In this document: positions 27,026 to 35,413 of the stretch, piece by piece
Position numbering within the stretch: position 1 is the stretch's first letter
Layout: each line of letters begins with the position of its first letter
Assembly: GCF_014206975.1 (NCBI RefSeq)
Contig: NZ_JACHOU010000003.1
Span: forward strand, 248,001-312,000
Direction: 5' to 3'
DNA from: Aminobacter aganoensis
GTDB taxonomy: Bacteria > Pseudomonadota > Alphaproteobacteria > Rhizobiales > Rhizobiaceae
Length of the DNA: 64,000 nt
Translations under genes and position numbers: made by a program
The notes under the pieces: generated by a model
The model's input: the letters and a program-made list of their open reading frames with translations, nothing else
The model's database searches: none
What the model was told of the DNA's origin: nothing

Positions 27026-27991
27026 ATGAACAAGATGGTCGATACTCGAAACGCACTCTTTTCGCCGTATCCCGGCTGCTTTGCCGGACGCGGCCAGCAG
27101 TCCCTTGTGCGGCTCAACTTGCATGAAGCCAATGGCGCGACCTTCGTCGAGCAATGCGGCGGTCCGGTGCAACTGCTAACCGACGCAACGACCGTGCCGG
27201 CTCATTTGCAAGCAGGCGTCATGATGCTCGGAAATTTTGATGGCTTCCATCGCGGCCACCAGGCGCTGATGGCTGCCGCCCGGGCTGCGGCACTTGCAGG
27301 TGGCAGCCCGATCGGTGTCATGTCGGTCGAGCCGCATCCGCGACAGCTTTTTGCGCCGCACTCCACTGCCTTTCGTCTTGGTACGCCTGCTACCAAGGCT
27401 GAAGCTTTCGGCCGGTTCGGTGTCGAGTTCATGTATAGCCCGCGTTTCGACCACGCCTTCGCCGGCCAGGAGCCGGAAGAGTTCATCGATGAGATCCTGG
27501 TCGGCGGTTTCAAGGTGTCACGGCTGGTTGTTGGCCACAATTTTCGCTTCGGCCGAAGGCGGCGCGGCGACGTGGATCTGTTGCGGCGCGTCGGTCGACT
27601 GCGCGGCTTCGCCGTAACGGCAGTCGAGGAGGTCCAGTGGGACGACGCCACATGCTCGTCGACGCGCGTGCGCGATCTGCTCATGGCGGGCGATGTCGAA
27701 GGCGCCAGTTCATTGCTCGGCCATGCCTGGACCGTCGAGCTAGGAGTGATGCCAGCCGCGGTGTTACGCTCGGGGGAGAGGATCGTGGCATGGCACGCAA
27801 GCGTGCTCAAGCCTGCCTGCGGTGGCTACGATGTTGTCATACGCCGGCCCAATGAACCGGGCTCTCTGTCGCAGGGACGGATCACCATCGACACTTCGGG
27901 ATTGGTTTCGCTGGCACTGGAGAGCTGGCGCGTCGTGGAGTCGGTACAGGCGCCGTTGTTCGCCGATTTTATCCGCCACTGCGCAGATTAG
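27026..27991 (+). CDS. RibF-like FAD synthetase domain protein without a typical riboflavin kinase domain
   Basis: The 321-residue protein has a clear FMN adenylyltransferase (FAD synthetase) domain of the nucleotidyltransferase alpha/beta fold: VMMLGNFDGFHRGHQALMAA with the HxxH pair, VVGHNFRFGRRRRGDVDLL and the ISSTxIR-type motif CSSTRVRDLLMAG. Bacterial RibF normally continues into a riboflavin kinase domain containing a PTAN motif. Here the last 90 residues lack it and look unrelated. A 40-residue N-terminal extension precedes the usual start of RibF, so the true start may be later. Its place before a flavin reductase/monooxygenase pair suggests a dedicated FAD supply. It is presumably a paralogue of a housekeeping RibF elsewhere. 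Confidence 0.75.
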   Translation: MNKMVDTRNALFSPYPGCFAGRGQQSLVRLNLHEANGATFVEQCGGPVQLLTDATTVPAHLQAGVMMLGNFDGFHRGHQALMAAARAAALAGGSPIGVMSVEPHPRQLFAPHSTAFRLGTPATKAEAFGRFGVEFMYSPRFDHAFAGQEPEEFIDEILVGGFKVSRLVVGHNFRFGRRRRGDVDLLRRVGRLRGFAVTAVEEVQWDDATCSSTRVRDLLMAGDVEGASSLLGHAWTVELGVMPAAVLRSGERIVAWHASVLKPACGGYDVVIRRPNEPGSLSQGRITIDTSGLVSLALESWRVVESVQAPLFADFIRHCAD

Positions 27992-28136
27992 TGCCGCTTC
28001 GTCGCAAGATCGCAAAAATTGATCCATAGGCACGAGCTATACTATTTTACAGATCTAACGGCCTGGGTGGATACCTATCAAAGAACATGTCGTGCCAGGC
28101 TGATCGTCATGGCCGGCATCATCTTTGGAGGTAGGC

Positions 28137-28559
28137 ATGACAACCAGACCTGTATTGAAGCTCACGCATGCCGGCGCGCTCAAGGCTCTCGCCAGCGCTG
28201 TCGCCAAAGCTGAATCGCTCAACGTTCCCCAGAACATCACCATCGTCGACGATGGCGGCAACCTGCTGGCGTTTGTGCGCATGGATGGGGCAAAACTGTT
28301 GTCGCGCGAAACCTCGATGTCCAAGGCGATTACGGCCGCCTCGCATCGCCAGCCCACATCGCGTCTCGATCCGAACTATGAAATCAAGCTCGCGATTGCG
28401 GGCGGCGGCCGCCTCACCAATCTCGAGGGCGGCTTGCCGATATTGATCGACGGCCACTGTGTCGGCGCCGTCGGCGTCGGATCGGGGACGGGCGCCCAGG
28501 ATGTCGAGGTGGCGCGTGCCGCTCTCAGTGGCATCGGCGCCGAAGACCAAAAGCCCTAA
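28137..28559 (+). CDS. GlcG/HbpS-family protein
   Basis: The 140-residue protein belongs to the GlcG/HbpS family (formerly DUF336), small alpha/beta proteins some of which bind haem or a corrinoid. Family signatures are LKALASAVAKAESLNVPQNI, ITIVDDGGNLLAFVRMDGAK and the C-terminal GHCVGAVGVGSG. The ATG at 28137 follows GGAGG. Members often sit beside oxidative catabolic genes, as here. No signal peptide is present. Confidence 0.8.
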   Translation: MTTRPVLKLTHAGALKALASAVAKAESLNVPQNITIVDDGGNLLAFVRMDGAKLLSRETSMSKAITAASHRQPTSRLDPNYEIKLAIAGGGRLTNLEGGLPILIDGHCVGAVGVGSGTGAQDVEVARAALSGIGAEDQKP

Positions 28560-28651
28560 CTCGCCTCGTTCAGCCTGGGCCGATTTCGCCGGGCCAGTGG
28601 CTTCGCCGCGGCAGTCCATTTCAGAACTCTTGCAAAAGGCGGGTCCCTGTC

Positions 28652-29299
28652 TTGAAGCTGTTTTACGCTCCCACTTCTCCCTATGTCCGTAAAGTCATGG
28701 TGGTTGCCCACGAAGTCCAGCTGGTCTCCAGCATCGAGCTGGTGACGAGCGGCACCACGCCGCTCGCAGGCGACGAGGACCTCATTGCGGTCAACCCGCT
28801 CGGCAAGATCCCTGCTTTGCTGACAAACGACGGCATGTGTCTGTTCGACAGCCGGGTCATCTGCGAATACCTCGCTGACCAGGCCGAAAGCGCCACGCTT
28901 TTTGGACGACAGGGACAACGCAATTGGCAGGCGCTGATGCAGCAGGCGTTGGGTGACGGGTTGCTCGATGCAGCATTGCTCGCCCGTTATGAGATGCTGG
29001 TGCGGCCCGAGGGTGAGCGTTCGCCGCAGTGGCGCGCCGCGCAGTTGCGCAAGGTCGAGGCGGCGCTGGACAGGATCGAAGCCTTGCTGCCCGAAATCGG
29101 AGGCGAAGCGACGATCGGAACCATCAGCTTCGGTTGCGCTCTCGGCTATCTCGACTTCCGTTTTCCCGAACTGGACTGGCGCGCAGGGCGTCCTGCGGCT
29201 GCGCGCTGGTTCGCCGATTTCGATGCCCGTGCGTCGATGGTTGCGACCAAGCCGTATGACCGTGTGGCGCCGGTCGAACCCACCAAGATCAAAGCATGA
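28652..29299 (+). CDS. Glutathione S-transferase family protein
   Basis: The 215-residue protein has the two-domain GST layout. The thioredoxin-like N-terminal domain begins MKLFYAPTSPYVRKVMVVAH, with a Ser-Pro pair in the position of the glutathione-activating residue, and includes NPLGKIPALL and the SNAIL-type DSRVICEYL. An all-helical C-terminal domain follows from about residue 85. The start codon is TTG; no ATG is available upstream and the family N-terminus begins exactly there. Its place in the monooxygenase cluster suggests it removes a reactive oxidised intermediate or catalyses an isomerisation. Confidence 0.85.
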   Translation: MKLFYAPTSPYVRKVMVVAHEVQLVSSIELVTSGTTPLAGDEDLIAVNPLGKIPALLTNDGMCLFDSRVICEYLADQAESATLFGRQGQRNWQALMQQALGDGLLDAALLARYEMLVRPEGERSPQWRAAQLRKVEAALDRIEALLPEIGGEATIGTISFGCALGYLDFRFPELDWRAGRPAAARWFADFDARASMVATKPYDRVAPVEPTKIKA

Positions 29300-29318
29300 T
29301 TGCGAGCGCGTGACCGAC

Positions 29319-29768
29319 ATGTCCGACATATTGCATATCGAAGTCCTCAATGGACCCAACACCAACCTGTATGGCCTTGACCCGAACGGTCCTTATGGCC
29401 GGCTCACCCTTGCTGACATCGAGGCGCGCTGCCGCAACAAGGCTGAATTGCTCGGGGTGACGGTTCGTTTCAACCAGTCCAGCTCGGAAAGTGTGCTCAT
29501 CGACTGGATTCACGAGGCGCGTGGCAAGGCTCATGGCATCGTCATCAATGGAGGTAGCCTGTCTTATACCTCCATCGGGCTGATGGATGCGATGGCGAGC
29601 TTCGATGGCCCGAGCTTCCAGGTGCATGTCAGCAACGTCTTCAAGCGCGAGGCGATGCGCCATCATTCCTTCATTTCCCAGGCCGTTACCGGGTGCCTGA
29701 TCGGGCTTGGCCCGTCCGGATACGAAATCGCCGTTGAAGCGATCGTGCAGAGATTGCGCGCTAGCTGA
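29319..29768 (+). CDS. Type II 3-dehydroquinate dehydratase-like protein
   Basis: The 149-residue protein has the flavodoxin-like fold of AroQ enzymes, which remove water from 3-dehydroquinate. It keeps VLNGPNTNLYGLDPNGPYG with the catalytic Tyr, GIVINGGSLSYTSIGLMDAM, and the His of QVHVSNVFKRE. However, the active-site loop Arg usually seen in NLLGxREPxxYG is missing (the text is LYGLDPNGPYG), and NPGAYTHTS has become NGGSLSYTS. It may act on a different substrate. The ATG is 19 bases after the GST gene. It sits between GST and flavin reductase genes in a catabolic cluster, not with aromatic amino-acid genes. Confidence 0.78.
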   Translation: MSDILHIEVLNGPNTNLYGLDPNGPYGRLTLADIEARCRNKAELLGVTVRFNQSSSESVLIDWIHEARGKAHGIVINGGSLSYTSIGLMDAMASFDGPSFQVHVSNVFKREAMRHHSFISQAVTGCLIGLGPSGYEIAVEAIVQRLRAS

Positions 29769-29899
29769 CGCCTGTTTTGGCATGGCTGCATCAGGAATAC
29801 CGAACCAAGGGATACTCAAGTTCTATTATAAAAATGATGCTTTTTGCGGCACTATTTACCCATCGAACAGGGCAATGAAAACTTCGAGAGACACGCAAA

Positions 29900-30463
29900 A
29901 TGTCGACCCTCCAAGCATCGTACAGTAAAAGTCCTGAGTTCACGGCCGCTGGCCAGGAGTTTCCGACGGTTGATCGCGGGGCATTCGTCGGCGCCATGAG
30001 CGGCGCTGTCACCGGCGTCAATGTCGTTACCACGGACGGTCCCGCCGGCACCTTCGGCGTCACGGTCAGCGCGATGGCGTCGGTGTCTGCCGATCCGCCG
30101 ATGCTGTTGGTGTGCGTCAACCGCCGTAGCCCGGCATGCGCGGCAATCAGGGAAAACGGCGTGTTCTGCGTCAATCTCCTGGCTGTTCACCAGGGCGATA
30201 TTTCGGATGTCTTCGCTGGGCATCCGCGCGAAGGCGAGGCCTTCGATTTCCGCTGCGCCGAATGGCAGTCGACAGTGACAGGTTCGGCCCGCCTGCCGGA
30301 TGCGGCAAGCACCTTCGACTGCGTCGTCGATAGCGGCCACGACGTTGGAACCCATACGATTTTTGTCGGCCGGGTGGTGGATGTGACCGCCACCGAAAGC
30401 GCGCCGCTGGCGCATTGCCGACGCGCATATTGCCATCCGTCCACCTTGCCGCTGAACAGCTAG
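29900..30463 (+). CDS. Flavin reductase (HpaC/RutF type)
   Basis: The 187-residue protein is a flavin reductase of the FMN-binding split-barrel family, which uses NAD(P)H to make free reduced flavin for a partner monooxygenase. Family text includes FVGAMSGAVTGVNVVTTDGP, GVTVSAMASVSADPPMLLVC, CAAIRENGVFCVNLLA and the C-terminal GTHTIFVGRVVDV. A 25-residue N-terminal extension precedes the domain. It lies 44 bases before the HpaB-type oxygenase gene, its obvious partner. Confidence 0.88.
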   Translation: MSTLQASYSKSPEFTAAGQEFPTVDRGAFVGAMSGAVTGVNVVTTDGPAGTFGVTVSAMASVSADPPMLLVCVNRRSPACAAIRENGVFCVNLLAVHQGDISDVFAGHPREGEAFDFRCAEWQSTVTGSARLPDAASTFDCVVDSGHDVGTHTIFVGRVVDVTATESAPLAHCRRAYCHPSTLPLNS

Positions 30464-30507
30464 CGGTCGGCCGGAAGCAAGACAGTACCCAAGAGAAAGG
30501 CGTATCG

Positions 30508-31980
30508 ATGATCAGAACCGGTAATCAATATCGGGATTCGATCCGGGATGGCCGGCGGGTTTGGATCAACGGTGAACGTGTCAAAGATGTCACGTCACAC
30601 CCGATGTTCAAGCCAATCGTCGACATACGGGCTCGCATCTACGATATGGCGCATGACCCCAAGCACAGCTCGGTCATGTCCTACGAAGAAGGCGGCGAGC
30701 GTTTCGCGGTCGGCTTGAAGCTGCCCTATACGCAGCAGGATTGGCACGACAAGCGCCGCTCCACCGATACCGTCCTTGACGAGGCGCGGGGCATTGTCAC
30801 TCGCGTCGGTGACGAGACCGTCGGTGAGATGTGGTCGCTATTCGACGGCCGCGAAATGCTCAACGATGTCGACCCGCGCTTTGCGGTGAACATCGAGCGC
30901 CACATCAACACGGTTCTGCGCAACGATCCCTTCCACGTCTCGGCCAATACCGATCCCAAGGGTGACCGCTCGAAGCGGCCGCAGGACCAGGATCCCGACA
31001 TGCTCCTGCATGTGGTCAAGGAGACGGACGCCGGCATTATTGTCCGCGGTGCAAAGTATGAGACCGCTGCGGCCTATGCCAACCAGGCCTTCACCAAGCC
31101 GACGATCGCCAACTGGGGCGACGACAAGCTGTCGGACTATGCGGTCGGCTTCGTCTGCGATTTCTCGTCGCCGAATCTTCGCTTCATTGCCCGAACCGGC
31201 TTTGCCGGACGCGCGCCGGCCGAGGACTATCCCCTGTCCAACCGCGTCGACGAGGTCGATACCCTGGTCATCTACGACAATGTGCTGATCCCGTGGGAGA
31301 ATGTACTGTTTTACCAGTACACCAAGGCAGCACAGTTCATCCGCTCGACCTTGCATCGCTACTCGGCCTTCGCATTTGTCCAGCGCAACCAGAAGCTTGC
31401 TGACCTGATGATCGGTGCGGCGTTGTGGAACGTGCGCCAGACCGGCCTTGAAAAGCAGCAGGCGGTTCAGGAAAAGCTCGCTACGCTGGCCTGCTATCGC
31501 GAAGGTATCAATGCCCATCTGACGGCGGCAATCGCCACTGCCGAACCCAGCCCTGCTGGGTTGCTGATGCCGAACCAATCGTTGCTGATGGCCGGTCGCG
31601 TGCTTGCCTGCTCGCAGCTCCACCACATGATGCACATCGCCCGCGAGCTTTGCGGCGGCCAGATCTGCATCACGCCGGACTACGCCAGCTTCCGTGATCC
31701 TGAGGCTGGCAAATGGCTCGAGAAGTTCTACACGCTGAATGACAACTGGTACGCCGAGGATCGGCGCAAGCTTCTCGCCTTCGCGCGCGATTTGCTGAAC
31801 TCCGACTACGCCGGACATCGCCTGACCTTCCAGCTCTTCGCACAGGCCCCGCCCTTCGCGCACCTCGCTGCCGTTTACAATAACTTCGACTGGAAGGAGC
31901 CATTGCGCTTCACCAAGGAAGCGGCCGGATTGTCGGACCGCGTCTACGGTCCGCAGAATTTTGCGGCGGCGGCGAAGTAG
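30508..31980 (+). CDS. 4-hydroxyphenylacetate 3-monooxygenase-type oxygenase component (HpaB family)
   Basis: The 490-residue protein is an HpaB-family, FADH2-using monooxygenase of the acyl-CoA dehydrogenase fold. Characteristic parts are RDGRRVWINGERVKDVTSHP at the N-terminus, HVVKETDAGIIVRGAKYETA, VLIPWENVLFYQYTKA and LRFTKEAAGL at the end. It uses reduced flavin from the HpaC-type neighbour to hydroxylate an aromatic or N-heterocyclic ring. Family members act on 4-hydroxyphenylacetate, chlorophenols, pyrrole and related rings, and sequence reading does not fix the substrate. No later 4-hydroxyphenylacetate pathway genes (HpaD, E, F, G) are nearby, which argues against that exact pathway. 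The ATG at 30508 follows AAGAGAAAGG. Confidence 0.88.
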   Translation: MIRTGNQYRDSIRDGRRVWINGERVKDVTSHPMFKPIVDIRARIYDMAHDPKHSSVMSYEEGGERFAVGLKLPYTQQDWHDKRRSTDTVLDEARGIVTRVGDETVGEMWSLFDGREMLNDVDPRFAVNIERHINTVLRNDPFHVSANTDPKGDRSKRPQDQDPDMLLHVVKETDAGIIVRGAKYETAAAYANQAFTKPTIANWGDDKLSDYAVGFVCDFSSPNLRFIARTGFAGRAPAEDYPLSNRVDEVDTLVIYDNVLIPWENVLFYQYTKAAQFIRSTLHRYSAFAFVQRNQKLADLMIGAALWNVRQTGLEKQQAVQEKLATLACYREGINAHLTAAIATAEPSPAGLLMPNQSLLMAGRVLACSQLHHMMHIARELCGGQICITPDYASFRDPEAGKWLEKFYTLNDNWYAEDRRKLLAFARDLLNSDYAGHRLTFQLFAQAPPFAHLAAVYNNFDWKEPLRFTKEAAGLSDRVYGPQNFAAAAK

Positions 31981-31998
31981 CACCGTTTCAATCGTCTC

Positions 31999-32024
31999 GC
32001 GCCAGCCGGTCCTCCGGCTGGCGC
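31999..32024 (+). terminator. Stem-loop after the monooxygenase gene
   Basis: GCGCCAGCCGG (31999-32009) and CCGGCTGGCGC (32014-32024) form a perfect 11-base stem with a TCCT loop between the monooxygenase and the Rid-family gene. No T run follows, so it may protect or process the mRNA rather than end it. Confidence 0.6.
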
Positions 32025-32058
32025 AGGTGTCCCTCGATGTTGTGAAAGAACCTCAGTC

Positions 32059-32478
32059 ATGATCCACCAGCGCCTGCGCCCGTTCAACACCCGCGTCACC
32101 TATCCAGAACAGAAGCTCGACAACGATCTTTCGCAAGGTGTAGTCGCCCGCGGCACCACGGTCTTCCTTCGCGGCCAGGTTTCCCAGGACCTCGATACGC
32201 GTGAATGCCTGCATGTCGGCGACCCCGGCGCGCAAACCGCCAAGACGATGCAAAACATCAAGATGTTGCTTGAGGAAGCGGGCAGCGAAATGGCCCACAT
32301 CTGTCGCATCGTCGTCTATGTCACCGACATCCGCTATCGCGAAGCGGTCTATCAGGAAATGGGAAAGTGGCTGAAGGGCGTTTTCCCTTGCTCTACCGGC
32401 ATCGTAGTCCCAGCGCTTGCGCGTCCAGAATGGGTCGTCGAAATCGAGGTGACCGCGGTCATCCCCGACGCCGCCTGA
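32059..32478 (+). CDS. RidA/YjgF/RutC-family protein
   Basis: The 139-residue protein is of the Rid family. Visible parts are TTVFLRGQVSQDLDT, GAQTAKTMQNIKMLLEEAGS, HICRIVVYVTDIRYREAVYQ and the terminal VVEIEVTAVIP. In canonical RidA an Arg (Arg105 in the common numbering) binds the imine substrate's carboxylate. The aligned stretch here, CSTGIVVPALARPEWVVEIE, appears to have Ser or Thr there, so it probably belongs to a Rid subfamily without imine-deaminase activity. Such members often sit with flavin monooxygenases, as RutC does with RutA. It starts 78 bases after the oxygenase gene. Confidence 0.82.
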   Translation: MIHQRLRPFNTRVTYPEQKLDNDLSQGVVARGTTVFLRGQVSQDLDTRECLHVGDPGAQTAKTMQNIKMLLEEAGSEMAHICRIVVYVTDIRYREAVYQEMGKWLKGVFPCSTGIVVPALARPEWVVEIEVTAVIPDAA

Positions 32479-32494
32479 CCCGGAGGCTGAACAG

Positions 32495-33172
32495 TTGACC
32501 TTTTCGATTTCGGCCCGCTGCGCAACAACTGGAATGTTTGGCATCGCGGTTTCGTCGTCCAGCCCGTGCGTCGCGGCGCGCTGTGCTCATGCACGGGCTG
32601 GCGTCGGCGTCGTTGCCACCCAAAACATTACCGACCCCACCCTCGGCCCACTTGGCCTCGACCTTATGGCGTCTGGACTGAGTGCTGGCGACGCGCTCGA
32701 ACGCATCAAGTCACAAGCCCGACACCTCCAGTATCGCCAGCTCGCGCTGGTCGATGGCAATGGTGATGGAGCCGCCTTTTCTGGCAGCAACACGCTCGGC
32801 ACCCACCGAACCGTGATTGCGCCAAACGTCGTGGCCGCCGGCAATCTGCTGTCCAATGCGGCGGTTCCCGAGAAGATGGTCGATGCATTTATGGCAGTTG
32901 AGCGCGGATCGCTCGGCAGCCGCCTGATCAGGGCTATGCGGGCGGCACTGGCAGCAGGGGGTGAAGAGGGGCCGGTCCATTCGGTCGGCATGCTGCTGGT
33001 GCGCGAGGTAGCGTGGCCTGTGGCCGACCTGCGCGTGGATTGGCATGAGGCCGATCCTATCGGTGAACTCTCCAGGTTGTGGGAATTGTGGGAGCCGCAA
33101 CTGGACGCTTACGTGTCGCGCGGGATCGACCCATCCGTCGCGCCGTCCTACGGAGTTCCCGGCGATATGTAA
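32495..33172 (+). CDS. DUF1028-family protein (predicted Ntn-hydrolase fold)
   Basis: The 225-residue protein matches the DUF1028 family. It starts MTFSISARCATTGMFGIAVS, the conserved N-terminal strand text, and continues with AHARAGVGVVATQNITDPTL and QYRQLALVDGNGDGAAFSGS. The family has an Ntn-hydrolase-like fold and unknown reaction; it is often encoded near Rid-family genes and amino-acid or amide breakdown genes. The start is a TTG, 16 bases after the Rid gene. A peptidase or amidase role is a guess. Confidence 0.8.
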   Translation: MTFSISARCATTGMFGIAVSSSSPCVAARCAHARAGVGVVATQNITDPTLGPLGLDLMASGLSAGDALERIKSQARHLQYRQLALVDGNGDGAAFSGSNTLGTHRTVIAPNVVAAGNLLSNAAVPEKMVDAFMAVERGSLGSRLIRAMRAALAAGGEEGPVHSVGMLLVREVAWPVADLRVDWHEADPIGELSRLWELWEPQLDAYVSRGIDPSVAPSYGVPGDM

Positions 33173-33326
33173 GTCAGTGATGACGCCTTGACAGCAAAAT
33201 TTGTAGCCGCCATCGTTCGCGGTGGTTTCTTACGCAATCGTCCGATCGACGCCGCGAGGAATACCTAGCTTGAATACGAACCTAGCTCAGGGCCTCGTGA
33301 ACGATCTGGATTTGCGTACCTTTTCA

Positions 33327-34253
33327 ATGCGATTTACGTTACGGCAGCTCGCCTATTTCGTGGCTGCGGGCGAGGTAGGCGGGGTGACCCTTGCGTCGGA
33401 ACGCATCAATGTCTCCCAGCCTTCGATCTCGGCTGCGATCTCGCAGCTCGAGGTGGAATTCGGCCTCCAGCTCTTCGTTCGGCATCATGCCCAGGGATTG
33501 TCCCTGACGCCGGCCGGCAGACGTCTTTTGCATGCCGCCAAGGCGCTTTTGCAACAGGCGGAGGACCTTCATGGCATTGCCGACGAAGTGGCCAAGTCGG
33601 TTTCCGGTCCGTTGCAGGTCGGCTCGTTCCGCACCCTGGCGCCGATGCTCATTCCTGAATTGTGCAAAGGGTTTCTTTCCCAGTATCCCGCCGTCAAGCT
33701 GCAGGTCAGCGAAGACGACGAGGCAGCGCTGATTGCCAAGTTGCGGCGTGCCGAGATCAACTTGGCGCTGACCTATGCGATTCACCTGACCGATGACATT
33801 GCGTTCGAACCGCTGGCCGAATTGCCCACCTATATCCTGCTGCAGGCTGATGATCCGCTTGCCCGAGAGAAATCGATCGAGTTGTCGGCGCTGGCAGATA
33901 AGCCGTTCATCTTGTTGGACATGCCGCTGAGCAAGGAATATTTCCTCAATCTGTTCGTAACGCATGGCATTGCCCCGAACATTACCGCACGGTCCGTTTC
34001 GCCCGAAACCGTTCGCAGTTTCGTGGCTTGCGGTTTTGGCTACTCGCTCATGACCGCGCGTCCCATGAACATGGCCGCCGTCAATGGAAAGCAACTCGCC
34101 TACGTGCCGCTGGCGGGAGACCATCCCCCCATGGTGCTCGGTATCGCTACGCTCAAAGGCCTGCGCAAGACGCGTGCCACGGAGAGGTTCGAAGAGCATT
34201 GTCGCGAGCTCATGACCTCCGTCAATCTGCCGGGCATGGCGCCGATGCCTTGA
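33327..34253 (+). CDS. LysR-family transcriptional regulator
   Basis: The 308-residue protein begins MRFTLRQLAYFVAAGEVGGV and continues with the helix-turn-helix VSQPSISAAISQLEVEFGLQ and the wing VRHHAQGLSLTPAGRR. An effector domain of about 210 residues follows. The ATG at 33327 gives the usual LysR N-terminus; the frame is open from 33222. It follows the DUF1028 gene on the same strand after a 154-base gap, so it could regulate the monooxygenase cluster, and it ends two bases from the convergent deacylase gene. Confidence 0.88.
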   Translation: MRFTLRQLAYFVAAGEVGGVTLASERINVSQPSISAAISQLEVEFGLQLFVRHHAQGLSLTPAGRRLLHAAKALLQQAEDLHGIADEVAKSVSGPLQVGSFRTLAPMLIPELCKGFLSQYPAVKLQVSEDDEAALIAKLRRAEINLALTYAIHLTDDIAFEPLAELPTYILLQADDPLAREKSIELSALADKPFILLDMPLSKEYFLNLFVTHGIAPNITARSVSPETVRSFVACGFGYSLMTARPMNMAAVNGKQLAYVPLAGDHPPMVLGIATLKGLRKTRATERFEEHCRELMTSVNLPGMAPMP

Positions 34254-34255
34254 GG

Positions 34256-35413
34256 CTATGCTGTTAGGTCGTCGGCCAGTCTGCGCAGCATCGACATGCA
34301 CTGGGTCATCTGGTCGAGGCTGATGAATTCGTCCGGCTTGTGTGCTTGGCGAATGTCGCCGGGGCCGCAAACGACCGTCGGTATGCCTAGCCGCTCGTGA
34401 AACAGTCCGCCTTCGGTGCCGAAGGCTATTTTCCCGAGCTTGCCGCCATTGGTGTATCTTTGAATCTCCTGAACCACGGCAGCGTCCGGCTGGGTGTTGA
34501 GACCAGGGTAGGCGTTGACGATTTCGAGCGCCACGCCGGAGTCGCGAAAGCGCGACTGCGCCTGGCTTGACAATTCCATAGCCCGATCGGTCAGACGGTC
34601 GAGCAGCGGCTGCGCATCGTCGGTCGGAATGTTGCGGATCTCGAAGTCGATGCTGCAACGGTTGGGTACTATGTTGAGCGCGGTCCCGCCGTTGATGATG
34701 CCAACGTGAACGGTCGTAAACGGCACGATGAAGTCCGGGTCGCGTGCGCCGCTTGTTAGCAGTTCGTCCTGAAGTGCACGCAGCGTGCCCACCATGTCGG
34801 TCGCGAGGTAAATGGCGTTCAACCCTTCAGGGGCATGGCTGGAGTGGCATTCGCGCCCGGTGCAGTTGATCCGGCCCGCGACCTTGCCCTTGTGTGCGAC
34901 CACTGTCTGCATGCTGGTCGGTTCGCCGATCACACACATGGAAGGGCGGTATGAACTGTTGGCCAGCAGGTCAATCAGCCGCCGCACCCCCACGCAGCCG
35001 ATTTCCTCGTCATAGCTGAAGGCCAGATGCAGGGGACGGTTGAAGCCGCGCGCCGCATATTCCTCGAACAGCACCAGCACGCAGGCGATGAAACCCTTCA
35101 TGTCAGCCGTTCCGCGTCCGTAAAGAAGGTCGCCCTGCTGGGTCATCCGGAACGGATCGGTGCTCCAGGCCTGACCTTCCGTCGGCACGACATCTGTATG
35201 GCCAGACAAAAGCACGCCAGCAACCTCGGCCGGTCCGAGCGTCGCATAAATATTGGCCTTGGTGCCTTCCTGATTGTGGACGATCTGGGCCTTGATGCCG
35301 AGCTTGACCAGGAAATCGCTGACGAAGTGTATCAGGTCGAGATTGGAGGTCCGGCTGATGGTCGGGAAGGCGACAAGCCGATCAAGTATTTCCGTGGCGC
35401 GCTGAATGGACAT
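34256..35413 (-). CDS. M20-family deacylase (acetylornithine deacetylase ArgE-like)
   Basis: The 385-residue protein is a zinc-dependent M20 metallopeptidase resembling ArgE. Metal-site motifs are VLLSGHTDVVPTEGQAWS (first His and Asp), YGRGTADMKGFIACVL (bridging Asp) and FSYDEEIGCVGVRRL (the Glu pair). The dimerisation domain contains HVGIINGGTALNIVPNRC. The final ligands are probably in ECHSSHAPEGLNAI and the C-terminal FISLDQM region. It lies in an amine-catabolic cluster and not with arginine genes, so an N-acyl or N-carbamoyl amino acid is a possible substrate. It is divergent from the aspartase-like lyase. Confidence 0.87.
   Translation of the reverse strand: MSIQRATEILDRLVAFPTISRTSNLDLIHFVSDFLVKLGIKAQIVHNQEGTKANIYATLGPAEVAGVLLSGHTDVVPTEGQAWSTDPFRMTQQGDLLYGRGTADMKGFIACVLVLFEEYAARGFNRPLHLAFSYDEEIGCVGVRRLIDLLANSSYRPSMCVIGEPTSMQTVVAHKGKVAGRINCTGRECHSSHAPEGLNAIYLATDMVGTLRALQDELLTSGARDPDFIVPFTTVHVGIINGGTALNIVPNRCSIDFEIRNIPTDDAQPLLDRLTDRAMELSSQAQSRFRDSGVALEIVNAYPGLNTQPDAAVVQEIQRYTNGGKLGKIAFGTEGGLFHERLGIPTVVCGPGDIRQAHKPDEFISLDQMTQCMSMLRRLADDLTA

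Noticed and set aside
34254-34255. Possible terminator between the convergent LysR and deacylase genes
   Set aside because: The genes end two bases apart and no hairpin was found around the junction.
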